DNA of 34,542 nucleotides from GWA2-49-15 sp964359085 (lineage in GTDB: Bacteria > Bdellovibrionota > Bacteriovoracia > Bacteriovoracales > Bacteriovoracaceae), in contig CAYHRT010000010.1 in NCBI GenBank assembly GCA_964359085.1, forward strand, positions 1 to 34,542. Reading direction: 5' to 3'. A program made the translations under genes and the position numbers. The first letter of the stretch is position 1. Every line of letters begins with the position of its first letter. The notes beneath the pieces were generated by a model that was not told where the DNA came from, searched no databases, and worked only from the letters and a program-made list of their open reading frames with translations. Positions 16,158 through 24,067 of the stretch are shown here, one piece after another.

Positions 16158-16216
16158 TTGTCGGCCTATGTACAGGATGTACCGAGTGCCGAAATGAGCA
16201 GGAGCAATTGTCGGCC
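16158..16216 (+). promoter_or_regulatory. Alternative stem-loop element between the PBP and TonB-like genes
   Basis: A 9-base direct repeat TTGTCGGCC occurs at 16158-16166 and 16208-16216. Between the copies is GCCGA (16188-16192), which can pair with TCGGC in either copy. The first option closes over a nested GTACA-GGA-TGTAC stem (16170-16182). A T-run follows the second copy (from about 16225). The region thus offers two mutually exclusive folds and could be an attenuator or a leaky terminator. This is a pairing argument only. Confidence 0.3.
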
Positions 16217-16342
16217 ATTCTACTATTTTTTTACCCCAAGACATCAGGTATACTTTGCCCCTTTGTAGTTAAATGTTTTGTTTGTTAATCATTGATACTT
16301 TTTACGCCGAACCAGCTCTAAGGAACACTTAGGGCCAAGCCT

Positions 16343-17242
16343 GTGAGACTGATTTTTAAAAATAAATTGAACCTATTCTTATTAATTTCTGCAGTACTGC
16401 ATATAATCTTTATTTTTAAAAATTTAAATATCTTAGATTTTGAGCATGCCCTGAAAAAGGCAAGTGCGGAACGTAAAAAAGAAATTCCAGAGAAAGGAAT
16501 AAAAATAATCTTGCAAGATCAAAAACGTGAAAAACTACAAGTTGTTACAACAGAAGAGAGTCGTAATAAACAACCCCCAAAAGATGCAAAATTTCTAAGC
16601 CGCGAAAATCAGATTGTTGATCGCCAGACGGTTGCCAAGGTGATTGATTCGTTTAATCAAGGCGGTGGAGGCGCTAAAAAAATTGCTCAAGTGGCAAGGC
16701 CGAATAAGCCTGTATCCCATGATAAAAAGAAAAAGTCTTTGCGTGGTAAAGTCTCACTCTCGGACCTTTCACATGATAGTCTTCCCGAGAAACGTGTTGA
16801 AAATATGGCCGTTGCCGCAATTCAGGGAGCAGGTACGAAGGGTAAAGGTCTTTCGTCCAATAATGACTATATTGAGGATGTACCATTAGGTGATATGACT
16901 CTACTAAATACAGCTGAGTTCAAATTCTATGGCTTCTATTTCCGTATTCGTCAGCAGCTGGAACAATATTGGGGGAAGACCTTACATGAAAAGGCAAATA
17001 ATTTATACAAAACAGGACGTAGGTTGGCCGCAGATCAGGATAAAATTACTTCTTTGATAATCTTGCTAGACCCTAAGGGAAATATTCTTGATGTAGCAGT
17101 CAAGAGTACAAGTGGCGTGAAAGAATTGGATGACGCCGCCGTCGAGTCGTTCAATCAAGCCGGTCCCTTTCCTAATCAACCAAAAGACATGGTTATTGGT
17201 GGTACGGTAAAAATTGAATGGGGGTTTGTAGTTAAGAGCTAG
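16343..17242 (+). CDS. TonB-family C-terminal domain protein with one N-terminal membrane helix
   Basis: 299-residue protein beginning with GTG. A membrane helix lies at about residues 10-26, followed by a long lysine-rich, low-complexity periplasmic stretch (about 30-190). The C-terminal domain (about 195-299) resembles the TonB C-terminus or a closely related AgmX/TolA-type domain: YFRIRQQLEQYWGKTL, LIILLDPKGNILDV, GVKELDDAAVESF and PFPNQPKD. TonB couples inner-membrane proton-motive force to outer-membrane transporters through ExbB/ExbD. No exbB/exbD genes and no clear proline-rich spacer are seen here. Its job could be TonB-like energy transfer or an envelope tether. It converges on the 17250 gene with 7 bases between them. 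Confidence 0.7.
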   Translation: MRLIFKNKLNLFLLISAVLHIIFIFKNLNILDFEHALKKASAERKKEIPEKGIKIILQDQKREKLQVVTTEESRNKQPPKDAKFLSRENQIVDRQTVAKVIDSFNQGGGGAKKIAQVARPNKPVSHDKKKKSLRGKVSLSDLSHDSLPEKRVENMAVAAIQGAGTKGKGLSSNNDYIEDVPLGDMTLLNTAEFKFYGFYFRIRQQLEQYWGKTLHEKANNLYKTGRRLAADQDKITSLIILLDPKGNILDVAVKSTSGVKELDDAAVESFNQAGPFPNQPKDMVIGGTVKIEWGFVVKS

Positions 17243-17249
17243 AACTAAA

Positions 17250-17579
17250 TTAGTGTGTTTGTGGCGCTTTCAAAATATTTTTAAGATTGTTAATTCCTTC
17301 CATCATCACATAATCGGCCCAAATTGACTCAAGCTCTTTAACTGTTTCAATTATTTGAATAGCAGCTTGATCACGAGAGATTTTCTGAGCTTCAGAGAGG
17401 TGGGAGACTGCAATGCCAAGTGCCTTAATGGCCGGTCTGCTACATGCTTCTTTTAGCCTTTCTTCGTATCCCGTATCTATTTTTTTTTCTTTTGCTTTGA
17501 TTATTGCTGTGTTTAGTAGCTGAACTGATTCTCTATTATCTTTGCTATTGTCTTTACTATTATCTTTACTCTCTAGCAT
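17250..17579 (-). CDS. Small hypothetical protein with an N-terminal SKDN tandem repeat
   Basis: 109 residues, predicted cytoplasmic. Three SKDN units (SKDNSKDNSKDN; a 12-base tandem repeat near 17535-17570) follow MLE. The remainder is helical, including ERLKEACSRPAIKALGIAVSH and AIQIIETVKELESIWADYV. I do not recognise a family. A weak AGG at eight bases supports the ATG. A 47-codon stretch in another frame overlaps its start (17566-17709), so an N-terminal frameshift cannot be excluded. It faces the TonB-like gene tail to tail and lies downstream of gcvH after a 224-base A/T-rich gap. Confidence 0.55.
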   Translation of the reverse strand: MLESKDNSKDNSKDNRESVQLLNTAIIKAKEKKIDTGYEERLKEACSRPAIKALGIAVSHLSEAQKISRDQAAIQIIETVKELESIWADYVMMEGINNLKNILKAPQTH

Positions 17580-17803
17580 GACTGAGACCTACCAAACACA
17601 TTCGTAACATTACATTTTGAGCAACGTGAGTATCAAGATTTTGAACTTGTTCGTAAAGAGAAAAGTAAAATTTTTCTACAACATTTTTAGATATAATTTT
17701 TTCTAATTAAAATCAGAAAGTTGTTTTGCACAAAACATGCAAAAAGAGAACTTATGCATAAAATTGTTGTTGACACCCAAAAAATAAAAAAAAATAAAAA
17801 AAA
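17580..17803. other. A/T-rich intergenic region
   Basis: About 224 bases with A-runs on the plus strand (T-rich in the gcvH transcript direction, directly after its stop) and no GC-rich stem. The T-tracts may help end gcvH transcription, but no intrinsic hairpin is visible. On the plus strand TTGACA at about 17771 has no good partner. I found no convincing gene or RNA in it. Confidence 0.5.
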
Positions 17804-18184
17804 TTAGTGACAAATTCCAGAATATTCTTCGGGCCCCATAAGAATTGCTAATTCTGCAGGATTTAGAATCTTAATTTTGATAAGCCATTGATCGTAGGGA
17901 GATTTATTGATGAGGTCTGGTGTTTCAACGACATTTTCATTACGCTCAATTACCTCACCCGTCATGGGGGCATAGAGATCGCTTACAGATTTTATGGACT
18001 CAACAACCCCAAAAGTCTTACCAAGGGTTAATTTTTTGCCAACTTCTGGAAGTTCTACAAAAACAATATCGCCAAGCGCAGACTGGGCAAAATCTGTGAT
18101 TCCAACGATTCCAGTTGAGCCTTCAACTTTTATCCACTCGTGCTCTTTAGTAAATTTTAGATTGTTAGGAATGTTGCTAGCCAT
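17804..18184 (-). CDS. gcvH: Glycine cleavage system H protein
   Basis: 126-residue lipoyl carrier of the glycine cleavage complex. Landmarks are LKFTKEHEWIK at the N-terminus, GITDFAQSALGDIVFVELP, and the lipoyl site GVVESIKSVSDLYAP with Lys65 as the attachment residue. It carries the aminomethyl group from the P protein to the T protein. Its start overlaps the gcvT stop by one base. No gcvP for the decarboxylase follows; the next gene is the small SKDN protein, so gcvP must lie elsewhere if the cycle is complete. Confidence 0.97.
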   Translation of the reverse strand: MASNIPNNLKFTKEHEWIKVEGSTGIVGITDFAQSALGDIVFVELPEVGKKLTLGKTFGVVESIKSVSDLYAPMTGEVIERNENVVETPDLINKSPYDQWLIKIKILNPAELAILMGPEEYSGICH

Positions 18185-19266
18185 TATTTGTGCCCCCCTT
18201 TTACAAACGGTTTATCTTGTATAGTGATGTCGTGTTCCTTGTCCCTAATTATGATATGGCAGGGTTGATCGGCAATATATTTTTTAGCGTCAACTAAGGC
18301 CAAGCCAATGCCTAAACCCAAAGTAACAGAATGCGTTCCACTTGTCACAGAACCCAAAACATCGTGTTGTGAGTTGACGATACTGTGACCTGGTCTAGGA
18401 ATTCCTGACTTACAAGTAAATTTAATCAACTTCGTGCTTGGATTGTGCAAAAGGAGAGCTTCCTTACCAACGAATTTTTCCTTTTGGGAGCGGACAGTCC
18501 ACTTGAGTCCAGCGTCCAATGGTGTATTGTTATCATTGATTTCGTGGCCATAAAGAGGGTAACAAACTTCTGTTCGAAGCACATCACGAGCCGCTAGTCC
18601 GCAGGGAATCGCTTTCTCTTGTACAAGTTTATCCCACAAAAAGGCGATAGTAGTATGGGGGGCAAAGACTTCAAAGCCGTCTTCACCAGTATATCCGGTT
18701 CGCGCCAGAACAATGTTTTCATTGCGATATATAGATGAACAGACCTCGTAATAAGACATTTCTCTCAATAGGTTTGAATCTATCCCAATTTTGCGCAAAA
18801 CCTCTTCAGCAAATGGTCCTTGTACCGCCAGTAATGAAGTCTCGTCAGATTTGTTCACGAGGGAGCAATTGAAGCTTCCTACGTGACTAGAAATCCAGCT
18901 CCAGTCTTTAGAAATATTGGAAGCATTAACACAAATTAAGATACGATCTTCTGCGAGCTTGTATACAATCAAATCATCTACAATGGTACCATTTGGGCGG
19001 CAGAGCGGAGAATATATTGCCTTACCTGTTGGGGCCGAAGCCACATCATTAGTAACAAGATAGTCAACGAATTTTACTGCCTCAGCGCCAGTAACCCAGA
19101 ATTCACCCATATGACTTACATCAAACACTCCAACAGTCTTTCGTACTGCCAGCACTTCGTCTTTGACGCTGGAATATTGAATGGGCATTTCAAATCCGCC
19201 AAATTCAGCTAATTTGGCTTTGAGTGCGACATGCCTTTCATATAAGGATGTTCTTTTTAGACTCAT
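18184..19266 (-). CDS. gcvT: Glycine cleavage system T protein (aminomethyltransferase)
   Basis: 360 residues, the usual length. GcvT takes the aminomethyl group from GcvH to tetrahydrofolate, giving 5,10-methylene-THF and ammonia. Landmarks are the N-terminal LYERHVALKAKLAEFGG, VGVFDVSHMGEFWV, YTGEDGFEVF, a conserved AARDVLRTEVCYPLYGHEI segment, and LDAGLKW toward the C-terminal domain. RBS AGGAGG lies five to seven bases before the ATG. It is followed by gcvH and preceded by folD, so the products link directly: methylene-THF made here is the FolD substrate. Confidence 0.97.
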   Translation of the reverse strand: MSLKRTSLYERHVALKAKLAEFGGFEMPIQYSSVKDEVLAVRKTVGVFDVSHMGEFWVTGAEAVKFVDYLVTNDVASAPTGKAIYSPLCRPNGTIVDDLIVYKLAEDRILICVNASNISKDWSWISSHVGSFNCSLVNKSDETSLLAVQGPFAEEVLRKIGIDSNLLREMSYYEVCSSIYRNENIVLARTGYTGEDGFEVFAPHTTIAFLWDKLVQEKAIPCGLAARDVLRTEVCYPLYGHEINDNNTPLDAGLKWTVRSQKEKFVGKEALLLHNPSTKLIKFTCKSGIPRPGHSIVNSQHDVLGSVTSGTHSVTLGLGIGLALVDAKKYIADQPCHIIIRDKEHDITIQDKPFVKGGHK

Positions 19267-19281
19267 ACGATTCCTCCTAGC

Positions 19282-20145
19282 TTAAGCATTCTGCAATTCA
19301 GTGGCGATTAATAAGTTATCTATTAATGAAATTACCGTCATTGGACCAACGCCACCCGGAACTGGCGTGATTGCCCCCACTAGAGCTTGAACGGCATCAA
19401 ATTTTACATCGCCAACTAATTTCCCATCAGACCTTCTATTGATTCCAACGTCGATAATGGTTTGGTCACCAGTAGGACGAAAGTAGGTTTCATCTAACAT
19501 TTCGCTTTTGCCAAAGGCGGCAACCACAATATCGCTATTTTTTGAAAGTTCCTGAAGATTTGCCGTTTTGGAATGGGCCATTGTGACAGTGGCATCTTGG
19601 TGAAGCATAAGAAGCGCCAGAGGGCGACCCACGATCTTACTTCTCCCAATAATAAGAACACGTTTTCCAGATAAGGGAATTTTATAATAACTTAATAAAG
19701 TCAAAATGCCTTTGGGGGTACAAGGTCGCAGGTAGGAATTGTCGGGAAAACCTGAAAAAACGCCGAAAATATTTTGCGCATGAAATCCATCAACATCCTT
19801 GTTTGGTGGAATAAGATGATCAAAAGAAATATCACTCAGTTGTTTAGGCACTGGAAGTTGCACAAACATGCCATGAACTTCGACATTTTGGGCACTCGCT
19901 AAAATGTGCCATTCAAACTTCTCAGGATCTACAGATTCAGAAAATCGAACGATTTCACAAACGGCACCAATTTTTTCACATAATTTCTTCTTATTGCGAA
20001 CATAGAGAACGCTAGCAGGGTTTTCTCCAACTAAGAAAACCTGCAGCTTAGGTATAATACCTCTTTCTTTAAATTTTAAACATCGAGCACGAAGCGATAA
20101 ACTCAATGTCTCTATGACACTGTCACTTTTTAAGAGGAGGGCCAT
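19282..20145 (-). CDS. folD: Bifunctional methylene-THF dehydrogenase / cyclohydrolase FolD
   Basis: FolD interconverts 5,10-methylene-, methenyl- and 10-formyl-THF with NADP. Landmarks: LYVRNKKKLCEKIGA (the YVxxK region with the catalytic Lys), MFVQLPVPKQL, PPNKDVDGFH, PCTPKGIL, the nucleotide-binding VLIIGRSKIVGRPLALLM and VTMAHSKT, and the C-terminal TPVPGGVGPMTVISL. I took the ATG at 20145 (MALLLKSD); a TTG four codons upstream is possible and has no better RBS. It is the first gene of the folD-gcvT-gcvH run, 15 bases before gcvT. Confidence 0.95.
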   Translation of the reverse strand: MALLLKSDSVIETLSLSLRARCLKFKERGIIPKLQVFLVGENPASVLYVRNKKKLCEKIGAVCEIVRFSESVDPEKFEWHILASAQNVEVHGMFVQLPVPKQLSDISFDHLIPPNKDVDGFHAQNIFGVFSGFPDNSYLRPCTPKGILTLLSYYKIPLSGKRVLIIGRSKIVGRPLALLMLHQDATVTMAHSKTANLQELSKNSDIVVAAFGKSEMLDETYFRPTGDQTIIDVGINRRSDGKLVGDVKFDAVQALVGAITPVPGGVGPMTVISLIDNLLIATELQNA

Positions 20146-20227
20146 GAAAAATCTCAATGATTGTTACTTGTCGAATGATAGTTGAGCGCGGCCGAATTTA
20201 ACAGTGCTTTTATTACATTGCTCTGTG

Positions 20228-20256
20228 TTGCCTGGGTAAAAAAAAACTGAAATAAT
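20228..20256 (+). promoter_or_regulatory. Candidate sigma-70 promoter of ruvCAB
   Basis: TTGCCT (20228-20233), exactly 17 bases (including an A9 tract), then AATAAT (20251-20256). Transcription would begin near 20263, which fits the ATG at 20303 and argues against a longer ruvC reading frame beginning at a TTG at 20264. It lies in the divergent gap between folD and ruvC. Confidence 0.45.
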
Positions 20257-20302
20257 CAGGCGATTGCTGGACTCACTCTTTCTTAAAAAGCTAGAATTCT
20301 TT

Positions 20303-20806
20303 ATGATTATTTTAGGCATTGATCCAGGCTCTCGAATAACCGGCCATGGGGTCATTCAAGTTGATGGCAGAAAGGTAAAATATCTACATTCTGGTGCCAT
20401 AAAATTTGTCGAAGGCGATGATTTTTTTACGCGTCTCAAAGCAATTTTTAATCACGGGTTGGCACTTTCTCAAGCTTACAATCCCGATATCCTTGCGCTG
20501 GAATCACTAATCTATGTTAAAAATGTATCTTCTCTTGCTAAATTGGCCCAGGCACGAGGGGCCATATTGAGTGGTATTTTGCATCATAAGGAAATTCCTG
20601 TTTGTGAATATGCGCCGAATTTAATTAAGTCATCCGTCACAGGTTTTGGACATTCTCCTAAAGAATCTGTGGGTAAGGCACTACAGCTTTTTTTTGGAAA
20701 ACGTGACTTTCAAACAAGTGATGAAAGTGATGCGTTGGCGATAGCACTATGTCATTTTCTTAATGCAGTGCCTGCGCATAACAAGATAAGGAGCTTACCA
20801 TGCTAG
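20303..20806 (+). CDS. ruvC: Crossover junction endodeoxyribonuclease RuvC
   Basis: 167-residue Holliday junction resolvase. Acidic catalytic residues are visible: Asp7 in MIILGIDPGS, a Glu in LALESLIY, and DESDALAIALCH near the C-terminus. I start it at ATG 20303 because the family begins at this motif. An upstream TTG at 20264 would add 13 unconserved residues and falls beside the predicted transcription start. The gene overlaps ruvA by 7 bases. RuvC cuts junctions held by the RuvAB branch-migration complex, both of whose genes follow. Confidence 0.95.
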   Translation: MIILGIDPGSRITGHGVIQVDGRKVKYLHSGAIKFVEGDDFFTRLKAIFNHGLALSQAYNPDILALESLIYVKNVSSLAKLAQARGAILSGILHHKEIPVCEYAPNLIKSSVTGFGHSPKESVGKALQLFFGKRDFQTSDESDALAIALCHFLNAVPAHNKIRSLPC

Positions 20807-21393
20807 GATATATCGAGGGTGAAGTTATTTTCAGTGATGGTGAAGAGACAATTATTAAATTAAGTAATGGACTTGGTATGCAGGTCTTTTTTTACCAAAT
20901 TTTAACCGAAGGGCAGAGAGTGCAATTGTTTCTTTCCCAGATTATTCGAGAAGATAGTGAAGCCCTTTATGCTTTTCCATCGCTGAGTGAAAAGAAATTT
21001 TTTGAATTGTTATTGAAAGTCAATGGCGTTGGTCCGAGAACCGCCTATCAATTAATTCGTCAGTTGGGGGAAGAAACTTTGCATCATGCCATCATGTTCG
21101 AAGACAAAAAACTTTTATGTTCGGTGAGCGGTATTGGGCCCAAGACGGCATCACAAATTTTGCTTGATCTCGCTCCTAAATTATCAAAAACACCGATTTC
21201 TAAAACGCCGAAATTTTCCAAGGCGCAGCAGGTCTTACCTCGGTCATCTGATTTTGTGCATGAAGCTCTGATGGCCTGTAAAGAATTAGGATTTCGTGAC
21301 GATCAAATTTTACCTATAGTCCAAAAGCTAATGAATGAAAATGAAATCAAAAAATCAGAGCATTTGGTCCAATTAGTCTTGCGAGAACTCTAA
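20800..21393 (+). CDS. ruvA: Holliday junction DNA helicase subunit RuvA
   Basis: 197 residues. The N-terminal OB-fold begins MLGYIEGEVI. Two helix-hairpin-helix segments are visible as LKVNGVGPRTAYQLI and SVSGIGPKTASQILLDL. The C-terminal domain III helix (HEALMACKELGFRDDQI), which contacts RuvB, is present. RuvA binds the four-way junction and recruits the RuvB motor. It has a strong RBS (AAGGAG inside the 3' end of ruvC) and is 12 bases before ruvB. Confidence 0.97.
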   Translation: MLGYIEGEVIFSDGEETIIKLSNGLGMQVFFYQILTEGQRVQLFLSQIIREDSEALYAFPSLSEKKFFELLLKVNGVGPRTAYQLIRQLGEETLHHAIMFEDKKLLCSVSGIGPKTASQILLDLAPKLSKTPISKTPKFSKAQQVLPRSSDFVHEALMACKELGFRDDQILPIVQKLMNENEIKKSEHLVQLVLREL

Positions 21394-21405
21394 GGAGTTG
21401 ACCCA

Positions 21406-22419
21406 ATGAATGTTGAAATTGACAGAGTCTTTAATGCCCAAGCAGAAGTCCTTGTACCTGAGGAACAAAAAATAGATGCGCGCTTACGCCCGACTTGCTT
21501 TAAGGAATTTGTAGGCCAGGAAAAGGTTATAGAAAATATCAAGATTATGGTTCAGTCGGCGAAGCTGAGGAAAAATCCTTTGGATCATATTTTACTTAGT
21601 GGTCCTCCCGGTTTGGGTAAAACTTCTTTGGCCATGATCATGGCACAAGAATTGGGAGTCGAATTGCACATTGTGAGCGGGCCATCGTTAGATAAGAAAG
21701 GAGATTTGGCGGCCCTGCTAACCAACCTAAACAATGGGGATGTACTTTTTATCGATGAAATTCATCGCATGCCTGTTACCGTGGAAGAAATTCTTTATGC
21801 CGCCATGGAGGATTATCGTCTCGATATTTTAATTGGCCAAGGTGCTAGTGCTAAAACCATGCAAATTGAAATTAATCCATTTACTCTAATCGGTGCCACA
21901 ACGAGAAGTGGCCTCTTAACCAATCCTCTGCGCGATCGCTTCTTGGCCCATTTTCATTTCGATTTCTATTCGGCCCAAGAGTTGGGTCGAATTATTGATG
22001 CCAATCAGAGCAAGCTAGGAATTACTATCATGCCCAAGGCTATTGATAAGATGGCTTATTGTTCACGTGGTACGCCTAGGATTGCCAACCGCATTCTCCG
22101 ACGTCTGCGCGATTATATTTTGGTCAACGCCAAAAATACCGCCACTCTCGATGATATCAGTCATGCATTAAAACTTATGGAAGTGGATGGTTACGGGCTC
22201 GATAGAATGGACCGGAAAATTTTACGCGTCATTCGCGATTTCTATCAAGGCGGGCCGATAGGAATTGAAGCCTTATGTGCTACTTTGAATGAAGATCGCA
22301 CTACCATTGAAGATGTCTATGAACCTTTCTTGCTCAAAGAAGGCCTGCTCATCCGCACTCCGCGCGGTCGAGAAATTTCGGAGAAAGCGATAGAACATCT
22401 TAGCAAAAATGATTATTGA
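21406..22419 (+). CDS. ruvB: Holliday junction branch-migration ATPase RuvB
   Basis: 337-residue AAA+ motor. Walker A is GPPGLGKT (residues 66-73) and Walker B is VLFIDEIHR (113-121). Sensor 1 is in GATTRSG, followed by the LRDRF arginine-finger region, and the C-terminal winged helix holds GPIGIEALCATLNEDRTTIE. RuvB hexamers pump DNA through the RuvA-bound junction. The RBS is AAGGAG. The order ruvC-ruvA-ruvB is classical and complete. The gene converges on the 22453 gene. Confidence 0.98.
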   Translation: MNVEIDRVFNAQAEVLVPEEQKIDARLRPTCFKEFVGQEKVIENIKIMVQSAKLRKNPLDHILLSGPPGLGKTSLAMIMAQELGVELHIVSGPSLDKKGDLAALLTNLNNGDVLFIDEIHRMPVTVEEILYAAMEDYRLDILIGQGASAKTMQIEINPFTLIGATTRSGLLTNPLRDRFLAHFHFDFYSAQELGRIIDANQSKLGITIMPKAIDKMAYCSRGTPRIANRILRRLRDYILVNAKNTATLDDISHALKLMEVDGYGLDRMDRKILRVIRDFYQGGPIGIEALCATLNEDRTTIEDVYEPFLLKEGLLIRTPRGREISEKAIEHLSKNDY

Positions 22420-22452
22420 GATAATTAGTTAAGAATCTCCTATAGAGTATTT

Positions 22453-23412
22453 CTATCTAAAAAAGACTTCTACTCGGCCCATAATAAATTTTTCCATATC
22501 GAAGTCGTGTTCTTTTGGAAAATCTGCTCCCACAGTAAGCGAAGCATAGAGCCATGACGAATGAATAAGCTGACGATAGGTAATGGCGCAATCATAACTA
22601 TAATAATATAAAACAGGTGACAGTCGAGCGTTCGCGCCGATGCCATAGGACATGGTTTTTTCGTCAGCGATATTTTGATATAAGGCAAGACCATTGCGCA
22701 GAATGAATGTATCTGTCTTATCTTCCCAGCTCAATGAATTGGTTTGTTCAGTTTGAAATGTCTGATTGAATTTCCTGGAAAATGATAATTGAGTCACCTC
22801 TTGAAAACCATCTTGTCGGTACAGGATCAATTTTTGGGCGGCAGAAATGTTAACGAAAGAAGTCGTTATATTTTTTTGAATTCTAAATTTTGTAAATGGA
22901 TCAAGAGGCAAAATAATTTTCATTCCAAAATCAAGAAACATTTCATAATAAGGAGAAGTTGAAAGCAAATAATTTAATCCTGCAACATAATTCGATTTTG
23001 TAGGAGCAGCTTCATTATCGCCAGCAATTACTGCTGTACTACTGGATGATTCCAAAATTTCATCGCGCTCTTTTTCAATGACGATTTTCATTCTTTTGGT
23101 TGTACTTGGTAGATGGACTTTTATTTTTAGGTCGAAGTTGTACTTTGGGTCAAAATTTTCTTTTTTGTAAATTGCATAGTATGCCATGATCATACTTTTA
23201 TTTTCTGATCTTCGGTATCCACGATTAGAAAAAAACATGTCGGTGTTGTAGTTAAGATCGGTCCATTGCGTAGAAATAAAGCGCTGCGCTTCATCAACGA
23301 GGGCCAAGGTATAACTCTGCTCTTTTTGTTTTTTTTCTTTTGCAAAACAAGTTATTGAGAAGAAAAAAATAATGAGAAAGATTATTACTTTAAAAGTTAA
23401 CTCCAAGGCCAA
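22453..23412 (-). CDS. Probable outer-membrane or periplasmic beta-rich protein, unknown
   Basis: About 319 residues. The N-terminus is hydrophobic (about residues 8-23, IIFLIIFFFSIT) and ends FAKE, a signal peptide. The rest alternates aromatic and polar residues, with strands such as VAGLNYLLSTSPYYEMFLDF, TFILRNGLALYQNIA, LSPVLYYYSYDCAI, SWLYASLTVGADF and MGRVEVFFR at the C-terminus. This is the look of a beta-barrel protein with an aromatic C-terminal strand. The start I use is a TTG at 23412, inside the end of the next gene upstream, which it overlaps by 23 bases. No ATG precedes the signal, so the exact start is uncertain. I do not recognise the family. Confidence 0.6.
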   Translation of the reverse strand: MALELTFKVIIFLIIFFFSITCFAKEKKQKEQSYTLALVDEAQRFISTQWTDLNYNTDMFFSNRGYRRSENKSMIMAYYAIYKKENFDPKYNFDLKIKVHLPSTTKRMKIVIEKERDEILESSSSTAVIAGDNEAAPTKSNYVAGLNYLLSTSPYYEMFLDFGMKIILPLDPFTKFRIQKNITTSFVNISAAQKLILYRQDGFQEVTQLSFSRKFNQTFQTEQTNSLSWEDKTDTFILRNGLALYQNIADEKTMSYGIGANARLSPVLYYYSYDCAITYRQLIHSSWLYASLTVGADFPKEHDFDMEKFIMGRVEVFFR

Positions 23413-23932
23413 TAAAGGTTTTCTTTGTAAAATATTTCACAGTGGTTTCTTGATACAGGAATCGTAAGAAAAGAGTTTTATATCGATACATGGCCCCTGC
23501 TTCCATTAAGAACATATCCTTAATAGTGTGACTTTTTTCGCGTTTTCCGAAAAAAGGGTCTTCATGGAGTGCAGTTTTAGCGTACCCTAGAGAGAATTGG
23601 AGAAAAAAATCGACCCAAGGTTGGGTTGGTAGGATAACTCCTCCCTTGAATCCAAGAGCACCGGCCCTAAGGTCTGGGGCAGTTGTGTAGGTTTCTTCTG
23701 CCACAAAGGCCTCCGCAAAGGCATTGTATGGATAATGGAAACGGCTTATTTTCTTGTGGCTGCGAAAGCCAAATTCGAAGGCGAAGTACTTAGGATTAAT
23801 AATACTTGGAGTAAAAAAGATCAGTTTTTCTTTTTCTATTAGCATGCCCTTAGGAATTTCAAATCCGAAACTTGACGAAAACAACGTAAAATTCAGCAAC
23901 AGTGCAATGACAAGTAAGAACGAATTCGCCAT
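23390..23932 (-). CDS. Probable small outer-membrane beta-barrel protein, unknown
   Basis: 180 residues. A signal peptide (residues 4-22, LLVIALLLNFTLFSS, ending FGFE) is followed by short strands rich in Phe, Tyr and Gly: AFEFGFRSHKKI, LGFKGGVILP, WVDFFLQFSLGYAKT, MEAGAMYRYKTLFLRFLY and a last strand TFIGLGVNF ending in Phe, the usual outer-membrane barrel signal. It is transcribed ahead of the 319-residue gene, whose start overlaps its end, so the two are probably co-expressed and may act together. It is divergent from lpxC. No family assigned. Confidence 0.65.
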   Translation of the reverse strand: MANSFLLVIALLLNFTLFSSSFGFEIPKGMLIEKEKLIFFTPSIINPKYFAFEFGFRSHKKISRFHYPYNAFAEAFVAEETYTTAPDLRAGALGFKGGVILPTQPWVDFFLQFSLGYAKTALHEDPFFGKREKSHTIKDMFLMEAGAMYRYKTLFLRFLYQETTVKYFTKKTFIGLGVNF

Positions 23933-24001
23933 TATGTGATTCTACTATCTTTTTATAAGTTGTAATTCTTTTATACTCTTATGAGTTCTAATAATGATGT
24001 G

Positions 24002-24030
24002 TTGCCATCAATTTTCGCTTTGGATAGAAT
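24002..24030 (+). promoter_or_regulatory. Sigma-70 promoter of lpxC
   Basis: TTGCCA (24002-24007), exactly 17 bases, then TAGAAT (24025-24030); five of six consensus positions match in each hexamer. Transcription would start near 24037, about 30 bases before the lpxC ATG. Confidence 0.6.
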
Positions 24031-24067
24031 ACCGTTTTGTAAACCTCTCTTTTAGGTCGGATTTTTA

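Noticed and set aside
17760..17803. TTGACA with A-runs as a plus-strand promoter
   Set aside because: No acceptable -10 at 16-18 bases and no gene on that strand downstream for it to serve.
20264..20302. Upstream TTG start for ruvC giving 13 more residues
   Set aside because: It falls next to the predicted transcription start and family members begin at MIILGIDPGS.
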